64,000 nt of DNA from positions 744,001 to 808,000 of the forward strand of contig CM072885.1 of NCBI GenBank assembly GCA_037013685.1, given 5' to 3'. This DNA is from Acridotheres tristis. Lineage: Eukaryota; Chordata; Aves; Passeriformes; Sturnidae. A program made the position numbers and the translations under genes. Below are positions 17,032 to 64,000 of the stretch, one piece after another. Position 1 is the first letter of the stretch. The number at the start of each line of letters is the position of its first letter. The notes under the pieces are model-generated. The model was not told where the DNA came from, searched no databases, and worked only from the letters and a program-made list of their open reading frames with translations.

Positions 17032-17404
17032 GGGCAGCGAGGTGACAGCCCGAGCTGAGGGGGACACCAGGACACGCCTGGCCCCGCCGGGATCCAGCCC
17101 CAATATTTCCACCGTCCTCGGAGGATTCATCTCCCAGCCTGGCCTGGAGGGTTTGGGATTCCCTCCAGCACCTGTGGGAGAGAGGAGGAGTCAGAGGAAC
17201 AACCCCCAGAGGGATTTAAGGATCACTTTTGGGGCACAGCTTAGATCGGGGGGGGTTCTGGGCAGCTTTGGGGTGCTGCCAGCCCTGCCTCTGCCCCACC
17301 CACAGCTAGAGGTACGTAGAGCTCACCCCACTTTTAAGTTTTTTAAACTCCTGATTTTTAAAAAAAAAAAAAATTGTATCATGATGAGGATGTGAATCCT
17401 CTGC
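17032..17404 (+). other. SMO: Proximal SMO 3' UTR
   Basis: Unique sequence after the stop codon with no AATAAA. An A-rich stretch (17358-17372) lies near the end, just before the 17-bp array. The transcript probably continues beyond. Confidence 0.5.
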
Positions 17405-17998
17405 TCAGGGTGAGCCCAGTCGGGGGCACCCCAGTTTTGGGTTCACCCCTATTTTGGGTTGACCCCAGTTTTGGGTTCACCCCAGTTCTGGGTTCACCCC
17501 AGTTCTGGGTTCACCCCAATTCTGGGTTCACCCCAATTTTGGGTTCACCCCAATTTTGGGTTCACCCCAGTTCTGGGTTCACCCCAATTCTGGGTTCACC
17601 CCAATTTTGGGTTCACCCCAGTTTTGGGTTCACCCCAGTTCTGGGTTCACCCCAATTTTGGGTTCACCCCAGTTCTGGGTTCACCCCAGTTTTGGGTTCA
17701 CCCCAATTTTGGGTTCACCCCAGTTCTGGGTTCACCCCAATTCTGGGTTCACCCCAATTTTGGGTTCACCCCAGTTTTGGGTTCACCCCAGTTCTGGGTT
17801 CACCCCAGTTCTGGGTTCACCCCAGTTTTGGGTTCACCCCAATTCTGGGTTCACCCCAGTTCTGGGTTCACCCCAATTTTGGGTTCACCCCAATTCTGGG
17901 TTCACCCCAATTTTGGGTTCACCCCAGTTTTGGGTTCACCCCAGTTCTGGGTTCACCCCAGTTCTGGGTTCACCCCAATTCTGGGTTCACCCCAGTCC
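17405..17998. repeat. 17-bp minisatellite, about 34 copies, in the SMO 3' UTR or flank
   Basis: Unit GGGTTCACCCCAGTTCT or variants. Two positions vary: CAG/CAA and TTC/TTT, giving four unit types in irregular order. All three frames are open because the unit has no stop and 17 is not a multiple of 3. Confidence 0.95.
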
Positions 17999-18540
17999 CT
18001 TCAGAGACCCCAAAGTGCCTCCCAGCTCCCCAGGGAGCTGAGCCAGACCCAGATGAGGAGCAGTGGGGTGGCAGCACCAGGAATATGGGATGGGAAACAC
18101 CTTGGAAAAAAAAAAAATCAAAAAAACAAAACCCCAAAAACCTCGGGGTGCTCGAGGTGAATCAGGGTCAGCAACCCCCAGAGCAAAGCTTTTTATTATT
18201 TTTATAGGAAAAAAAAAATAAAAATCAAGTCACAGCAACCCAGCAAAGCCCTGGGGCAGGAGGGCTCCAGTCCCTGCTGGTGTTTTGGATTTTCCCTGGT
18301 TTTATTTTTATTAAGTCCTGGTAGGCTCCTGGCTTTTTTTTTTTTTAATTTTTTTTTTTTTTTTTGCTATCCCAGTGACTTCCACGGGTTCATTTTTTGC
18401 TGTGTAAAGGAAAACCCTCTCCTGTATCAGTATTAAATTTACAGATTTTCAATCCCAGTGGCTGCTCTGGCTTCTTTTGGGGAGGGATCCATTTTTGGGG
18501 GAGGGTGGGGGATTTATCCTTTCTCCAAAAAACTCCTCCT
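17999..18540 (+). terminator. SMO: Candidate SMO transcript end
   Basis: AATAAA at 18217-18222 lies within an A-rich run, and ATTAAA sits at 18432-18437. Either could end the SMO mRNA with a 3' UTR of about 1.2-1.4 kb. T-rich tracts (18335-18365) surround them. Sequence alone does not decide between them. Confidence 0.35.
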
Positions 18541-18900
18541 GCTTTAAAAACTGCTTTAAATTACTTTAAAGTCTTTCAAAACCTTAAAAACTGCTTGAAA
18601 GTGTTTCAAAATGTTTTAAAGCACCTTAAAAACTGCTTTAAAGTGTTTCAAACCACTTTAAGGCACCTTAAAAGCTGCTTTAAAACACATTAAAAATTGA
18701 TTTTAAGTGTTTCAAACTGCTTTAAAACACATTAAAAACTGATTTTAAGTGCTTTGGACCCCCTGTTGCAGTTGCAGGAGGGAGCTGGAAATGCCCTCGG
18801 GTGCTGTGGGGACACTTTTGGGGACAATTGTGCATTTTTGGGGACAATTGAGCATTTTTGGGGACAACTGGGCACTTTTGGGGACAGCTGGGGCCTTTGC
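18540..18900. repeat. Two adjacent short arrays: TTTAAA-rich and GGGGACAATT-type
   Basis: 18540-18760 repeats ACTGCTTTAAAGTGTTTCAA-like units of about 30 bp. 18810-18895 repeats a 20-bp unit TTTTTGGGGACAATTGAGCA about four times. Confidence 0.8.
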
Positions 18901-19655
18901 CAGCAGGTGACACCACGGGTTAAAATAACCCCCAAACCCCCAAAATTTGGGGTCACCCCAATTTTTAGGGGTTTTTGGGTGGGGTCCCACTGAGCCATCA
19001 CGGTGCTGGTGCTTTTTTTTTTTTGGGGAGGAAAATGCTGCTTTTGGGAAAAGAAAAAAAAAAAAAAATCCCTTTTTTCTTTTGCTCCAGAGCCATGCAG
19101 CTGCAGGGGTTGGTTACCCTGAAATTTAGGTGGGATTGCTCAGTGAAAATTGCATTTTTCCAGCGTTTGGTTGGGTTTTTTGGGGCTGAGCTCCCTCCAG
19201 AGTCAAAGCTGGTTTGTCCAGGATAAAACAAAATTATTTCTCTTTTTTTGTTTTTTTTTTTTTTTTTTTTTTTTAATTTTTTTTCTTTCTTTTCTATTTT
19301 ATTTTGTGGCTTTCTTAGTTAAAAACCCAATTCTAACCAAACTATTCCTTTAAAGATTTGCCATTTTGAAACAAGAAAACCCAAAATATTTGTGTGAATG
19401 TTAAATGATGTGGGTCACACATCTCCCAACACCTCCACAGGTTTCACTGGGGGGAAATTTCAGGAAATTTGGATAATATTCATTTATTCCCTATGGATTC
19501 ACTGATCCCTGGGGAGAAATGGTGGAAATATTGGAATTTTCCACCCATCTGGTGGAATTAAAAGGATGAAATCTCTGGATGCTGCAGCCTGGGGATGTTG
19601 CCAGGAGGAATTGATGGCTGCAGAAAAAAAAAAAAAAAATGGGATTGCTGGAACC
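18901..19655. other. Intergenic, low complexity with some unique sequence
   Basis: Holds A and T homopolymer runs (19012-19024, 19051-19068, 19250-19274, 19624-19639). The sequence between is unique. No gene or mobile element was recognised. Confidence 0.45.
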
Positions 19656-20262
19656 AAATGGGCAAAAATCACCCCAAAAATCAACCAGAGATCACCCAAA
19701 AAAACCACTAAAAATCACCAAAAATATAATAAAAAATAATTTAAAAATCACTCAAAAATCACCCCAAAAATCAACCAGAGATCACCCCAAAAAACCACTA
19801 AAAATCACCAAAAATATAATAAAAAAATAATTAAAAATCACTCAAAAATCACCCCAGAATAATCCAGAAATCACTCAAAAAAATCATTCAAAAATCACCC
19901 AAAATAAACCATAAATCAGCCAAAAATAATCCCCAAATCACTCAGAAATCACTCTAAAAAAACATCCAAAAATCACTTAAAAGTCATAAAAAAAAATCAC
20001 TCAAAAATCACCCAAAACAACCCCAAAATAATCCAGAAATCACTCCAAAAAATCATCCAAAAATCACTTAGAAATCAACCCAAAATCATCCAAAAATCAC
20101 CCAAAATAATCCCAAAATAATCCAAAAATCACCCAAAAAAATCATCCAAAAATCACCGAGAAATCACCCAAAAATCATCCAAAAATCACTCAAAAATCAT
20201 CCAAGAATCACCCCCAAATCACCCAAAATAATCCAAAAATCACCCAAAAATCACCCAAAAAT
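19656..20262. repeat. A-rich repeat of about 11-12 bp (AAAAATCACCC)
   Basis: AAAAATCACCC or AAAAATCATCC recurs through 600 bases with variable spacers. A block of about 98 bp is itself duplicated (19674-19730 and 19755-19815). Confidence 0.85.
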
Positions 20263-20404
20263 CCAATCAGTGGACTGGAGCAATTATTAGAATGTTTTAA
20301 TGTGGTATCGATTTCCAGTTTTTAATTATATTTTATATAAACCCTGGCAAAATGACAACAGCAGCTCCACCATTCCCGTGGAAGGAGCCATTTCCACAGC
20401 AGCT

Positions 20405-20715
20405 GAAACAGAAAAGAGCCTGAAAAATTCAGATTTTTCCTCCTTTTCTACCTCAATTTTATTTTTTCTCGTGACCCAGCTCTGCTGTGGCTCTCGAGGA
20501 AATTAATTTAATTTTTCCAAAGCTGATTTTTCCCGGATTTCCAGGCAGAACCATCCCAGCCTGGTGTCAGAAAACAGCCTGAAAATTCAGATTTTTCTTC
20601 CTTTTTTACCTCAATTTTATTTTTTCTCGTGACCCAGCCCTGCTGTGGCTCTCGAGGAAATAAATTTAATTTTTCCAAAGCTGATTTTTCCCGGATTTCC
20701 AGGCAGAACCAGCCC
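20405..20715. repeat. Direct duplication of about 159 bp
   Basis: The run from GCCTGAAAAATTCAGATTTT (about 20418) through CTCGAGGAAATTAATTTAAT and the TTTCCCGGATTTCCAGGCAG block returns from about 20577 at high identity. Confidence 0.85.
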
Positions 20716-20804
20716 CGAGCTGCTGCTTCTCACAGAGCCCCAATTGTTGGAGCCTCCCTCCCCAAACAGCCTCTCCCTTCCTCCCCTGCTTCTTTGCCCT
20801 GATA

Positions 20805-21857
20805 AATCCATTTTCCCAGATAAATCCATTTTCCCTGATAAATCTATTTTCCCAGATAAATCCATTTTCCCAGATAAATCCATTTTCCCAGATAAATCCA
20901 TTTTCCCTGATAAATCTGTTTTCCCTGATAAATCTATTTTCCCTGATAAATCCATTTTCACAGATAAATCTGTTTTTCCTGATAAATCTATTTGTCCTGA
21001 TAAATCCGTTTTCCCTGATAAATCCGTTTTCCATCATAAATCCATTTTCCCTGATAAATCAATTTTCCCAGATATAAATCCGTTTTCCCAGAAAAATCTA
21101 TTTTCACAAATAAATCTCTTTGCCCAGATAAATCTATTTTCCCAGATAAATCCATTTTCCCTGATAAATCTATTTTCCCAGATATAAATCCGTTTTCCCA
21201 GATATAAATCTGTTTTCCCTGATAAATCCGTTTTCCCAGATAAATCCATTTTCCCAGATAAATCTGTTTTCACAAATAAATCTCTTTTCCCAGATAAATC
21301 CGTTTTCCCAGATAAATCCATTTTCCCTGATAAATCTATTTTCACAAATAAATCTGTTTTCCCAGATAAATCCATTTTCCCAGATAAATCTATTTTCACA
21401 AATAAATCTCTTTTCCCAGATAAATCTCTTTGCCCAGATAAATCCATTTTCCCAAATAAATCTATTTTCACAAATAAATCCGTTTTCCCTGACAAATCTG
21501 TTTTCCCAGATAAATCTCTTTTCCCAGATAAATCCATTTTCCCAGATAAATCTATTTTCACAAATAAATCCGTTTTCCCAGATAAATCCATTTTCCCAGA
21601 TAAATCTATTTTCACAAATAAATCTCTTTGCCCAGATAAATCTCTTTTCCCAGATAAATCCATTTTCCCAAATAAATCTATTTTCACAAATAAATCCGTT
21701 TTCCCTGATAAATCTGTTTTCCCAGATAAGTCTCTTTTCCCAGATAAATCCATTTTCCCAGATAAATCTATTTTCACAAATAAATCCGTTTTCCCAGCTA
21801 AATCTATTTTCCCTGATAAATCCTTTTTCCCAGATAAATCCATTTTCCCAGATCAAT
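20805..21857. repeat. 19-bp minisatellite, about 55 copies, rich in GATA motifs
   Basis: Unit CAGATAAATCCATTTTCCC and variants (CTGATAAATC, ACAAATAAATC). By hand count about 40 units carry AGATAA or TGATAA, the WGATAR site of GATA factors, all in one orientation at 19-bp steps or multiples. Confidence 0.93.
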
Positions 21858-22069
21858 AAAGCTCCTGCATCCCTGGAGCTGGGGAACTTCTCTGGCCAAT
21901 CAACACCGGGAGTTTTGGTTTTTTGGGTTTTTTTCCCCCCAAAATTCTGGCCCTGCCCGTCTCCTAATTTTGGGAATTTCCTTTAAAGGATGGGGAAATC
22001 CCACACGGAGCCAGGTGGGCTCAGGATCAGGATTTTGGTCAAAAAAACCTGCTGGGGTTTTTGTGGGAT

Positions 22070-23060
22070 CTGAAATGATAAATTTTGGAGGATTTTTTTA
22101 ATCTCAGGGCAGCATCATCTCCTTTGCTCAGCAGAGAAGGATCAAGGTCAGGATTTTATCTTGGTCCAAACAACCTGGTGGGGGTTTTTGTGGGATTTTT
22201 GGTATTGGGAAATGACAAATTCTGGAGAATTCTCTATTTCCAGTCTCTATTTCCAGGCACAAACTTCTCTCCTCAGCAGAGGAGAATTCAGGGTCAGGAT
22301 TTTACCTTGGTCCAAACAACCTGTGGGGTTTTTTTCTGGGACCTGCAGCTCCAGGAAATGATAAATTCTGGAGGATTTCTCCATCCTGGGCAGCACAAAC
22401 TTCTCTTCTCAGCCGAGGAGAATTCAGGGTCAGGACTTTACCTTGGTCCAAACAACCTGTGGGGTTTTTTTTGTGGGATCTGTGGGATCTGAAATGATAA
22501 ATTTTGGAGGATTTTTCCATCTCCAGGGCAGCACAAGCTCCTTTCCTCAGCAGAAGAGAATTCAGGGTCAGGATTTTACCTTGGTCCAAAAAACCTGTGG
22601 GGTTTTTTTCTGGGATCTGTGGGATCTGAAATGATAAATTTTGGAGGATTTTTGCATCCCAGGGCAGCATCATCTCCTTTGCTCAGCAGAGAAGGATCAA
22701 GGTCAGGATTTTATCTTGGTCAGAACAACCTGGTGGGGTTTTTGTGGGATTTGTGGCACCAGGAAATGACAAATTCTGGAGGATTTCTCCATCCAGGGCA
22801 GCACAAACTTCTCAGCAGAGGAGAATTCAGGGTTAGGATTTTATCTTGGTCCAAACAACCTGGTGGGTTTTTGTGGGATTTTTGGTATTGGGAAATGACA
22901 AATTCTGGAGGATTTCTCTATTTCCAGTCTCTATTTTCAGGCACAAACTCCTCTCCTCAGCAGAGGAGAATTCAGGGTCAGGATTTTACCTTGGTCAAAA
23001 CAACCTGGTGGGTTTTTTGTGGGATCTGAAACGATAAATTCCGCAGGATTTCTCCATCCA
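22070..23060. repeat. Tandem repeat of about 140 bp, 8 copies
   Basis: GATAAATTTTGGAGGATTTT-like blocks recur near 22077, 22215, 22362, 22494, 22634, 22767, 22897 and 23033. Each is followed by a GCAGCACAAACTTCT-type block, TTCAGGGTCAGGATTTTACC and CTTGGTCCAAACAACCTG. Confidence 0.9.
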
Positions 23061-23224
23061 GAGCAGCACAAGCTCCTCTGCTCAGCACAGGAGGATCAGG
23101 GTGGGGATTTTACCTGGTGGGGTTATTCTTTGCGGGATCTGGGATGATAAATTTTGGAGGATTTTTCCATCATCAGAACCATCTCCCCTCCTCAGCAGAA
23201 CCGCGGCGCTGCAGGAGCCGCCGC

Positions 23225-23468
23225 TTTTCCATGGAAGGGGAAGGATTTTTTCCCATGGAAGGGGAGGGATTTTTTCCCATGGAAGGGGAGGGATTTTTTC
23301 CCATGGAAGGGGAGGGATTTTTTTTCCCATGGAAGGGGAGGGATTTTTTCCCATGGAAGGGGAGGGATTTTTTTTCCCATGGAAGGGGAGGGATTTTTTT
23401 TCCCATGGAAGGGGAGGGATTTTTTCCCATGGAAGGGGGGGGATTTTTTCCCATGGAAGGGGAGGGAT
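23225..23468. repeat. Minisatellite of about 25-27 bp, 10 copies
   Basis: CCATGGAAGGGGAGGGATTT plus a short T run and CC; copies differ mainly in T-run length. Confidence 0.93.
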
Positions 23469-23929
23469 CGCTCCAGCTCCAAATCCCTCCCAAGGCGCCT
23501 TTCCAAGAGTTCAGGGGCCCCTCCTGAGCTCGGGATCAGCCCCGAGCTGGAGTTTTGTGATGCCGGGAGAGGGAGGGACCAGAATCAGATCCTGGTTCTG
23601 CTCCGGCAGGGAACAGCTTCGGTTCGGTGAGGTCGGGAATTGTCCTCCTGGAATTCCGGGCACTCAGGGATGCGCTGCTGGTCCTTTGATTCCGATCCCC
23701 TGGGGAACTCCTCCTCGCTGAAATCCTCCTTCAGCCTCCCAGGCTCTGCTGCTCCCGTCTCTCCTCTCCCTCCTGATTTTGGGGGAGGTTTCTGTGGATT
23801 CCTTCTCTCTCTCTCTCCTCTCCTCCAGCTCATCCGACACTTGAGGACTGGAACTGACACTTGAGAACTGAGAATTAATTAAGTTCTCACCCACCAGCAG
23901 CTCCAATTCTTCTCTCGGGGCTGGTCTCA
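23469..23929. other. Unique intergenic sequence upstream of AHCYL2
   Basis: Mixed-composition sequence with a CTCTCT tract near 23805-23825. No gene recognised. Confidence 0.4.
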
Positions 23930-24050
23930 ATAAATAACAATAATAAAAGGATGTGGCACTCAGTGCTCTGGGCTGGGGACATAACGCCTCGGTCTGGATG
24001 GTCTCGAAGGTCTTTTAGAACCTCAGTGCTTCTGCCATTCTGTGCCCGGC
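23930..24050 (+). mobile_element. CR1-like LINE 3' end
   Basis: GGATGTGGCACTCAGTGCTC, then GGATGGTCTCGAAGGTCTTT, AGAACCTCAGTGCTTC and a CATTCTGTG tail follow the order of an avian CR1 3' end. Short and diverged; assignment from memory. Confidence 0.65.
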
Positions 24051-24120
24051 CATTGAAACACTGAACATTCACCAAAACGTGAAAAAACCCAAATGCCTTC
24101 AGGGGGCGGGCGGCTCCGCG

Positions 24121-24292
24121 CGGCCTACAACTCCCACCAACCCCCGCGCGGCCTACAACTCCCACCAAGCCCCGCGCGGCCTACAACTCCCACCAAGCCC
24201 CGCGCGGCCTACAACTCCCACCAACCCCCGCGCGGCCTACAACTCCCACCAACCCCCGCGCGGCCTACAACTCCCACCAAGCCCCGCGCCGC
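24121..24292. repeat. 28-bp tandem repeat, 6 copies, in the AHCYL2 promoter
   Basis: CCTACAACTCCCACCAA recurs with CTAC at 24125, 24153, 24181, 24209, 24237 and 24265, exactly 28 bp apart, each followed by CCCCGCGCGG. The core CTACAACTCCCA is the left half of the ZNF143/THAP11 consensus. Confidence 0.95.
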
Positions 24293-24460
24293 CCCGTGAG
24301 GAGTCCTGGCGCCGCAGGGCATGCCGGGAGCTGTAGTCTCGACGGGGCGGGAAAACTGCATGTCCCAGCATGCAGCGCGGCAGCGAGGGCGGCGGGGCGG
24401 AGCGGGGCGGGGCCGGCGGCCCAGGGGGAGCCGGAGCCGGAGCCGGAGCAGTCGGCGACG
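24293..24460 (+). promoter_or_regulatory. AHCYL2: AHCYL2 core promoter with ZNF143/THAP11-type motifs
   Basis: 24319-24337, read on the minus strand, is ACTACAGCTCCCGGCATGC, a near-perfect ZNF143/THAP11 (SBS) element. A second diverged element on the + strand is ACTGCATGTCCCAGCATGC (24355-24373). Downstream are repeated GGGGCGG boxes (about 24391-24415). TATA-less CpG island; ATG at 24461. Confidence 0.72.

Positions 24461-64000
<39,540 letters not shown>

Noticed and set aside
17374..18207. 277-codon frame of GSPQFWVHP-like repeats
   Set aside because: Translation of the stop-free 17-bp array; open in all three frames, so not coding evidence.
20805..21857. CRISPR-like regular repeats
   Set aside because: Head-to-tail units without unique spacers in a vertebrate locus; a minisatellite.
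23225..23468. NF-kB site array (GGGATTTTTTCCC)
   Set aside because: The spacer between GGG and CCC is too long and varies in length, so it does not fit the 10-bp kappaB site.

Overview
This is a gene-bearing piece of a vertebrate genome, almost certainly a bird and probably a songbird. The genes have short GT-AG introns with CpG-rich first exons. Recognisable CR1 LINE 3' ends are scattered through the window. The rest is unusually crowded with minisatellites, as on small GC-rich avian chromosomes. No tool was run: gene identities rest on reading spliced translations against remembered families, and repeat periods and copy numbers are hand counts.

Four genes lie on the + strand. (1) 336-1968: the last three exons of a small B7/butyrophilin-like single-V-domain membrane protein whose signal-peptide exon was not found. 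(2) 4333-8118: TSPAN33, complete, 8 exons, 284 aa, a TspanC8 tetraspanin. (3) 10952-17031: SMO (Smoothened), complete, 12 exons, 780 aa, with a GC-AG intron 11. (4) 24461-61780 and beyond the right edge: the first five coding exons of AHCYL2, with a 31.4-kb intron 1. The order TSPAN33-SMO-AHCYL2 matches human 7q32, which supports all three names. TSPAN33 (ADAM10/Notch control), SMO (Hedgehog signalling) and AHCYL2 (IRBIT-family regulator of IP3 receptors and ion transporters) are not one pathway; they are old neighbours.

Layout: 1-2.3 kb Ig gene; 2.3-4.1 kb intergenic with GT-rich repeats; 4.1-8.5 kb TSPAN33; 8.9-10.7 kb a long intergenic minisatellite; 10.7-17 kb SMO; 17-24.1 kb SMO 3' flank, including a 17-bp array and an array with about 40 GATA-factor motifs; 24.1-24.5 kb AHCYL2 promoter; 24.9-56.3 kb AHCYL2 intron 1, made of more than twenty unrelated tandem arrays separated by unique islands; 56.3-64 kb AHCYL2 exons 2-5, each intron again filled by its own array.

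The most interesting signals are: the TSPAN33 exon-2 splice acceptor reiterated seven times as a 63-bp (21-codon) tandem repeat; an AHCYL2 promoter with ZNF143/THAP11-type motifs beside six 28-bp copies of a related core; a 1-kb WGATAR array between SMO and AHCYL2; a 2.5-kb asymmetric inverted repeat bounded by CR1 fragments; a tandem array grown from a CR1 3' end; and three unique islands in AHCYL2 intron 1 with clustered AP-1, octamer and SOX-POU motifs that look like enhancers.
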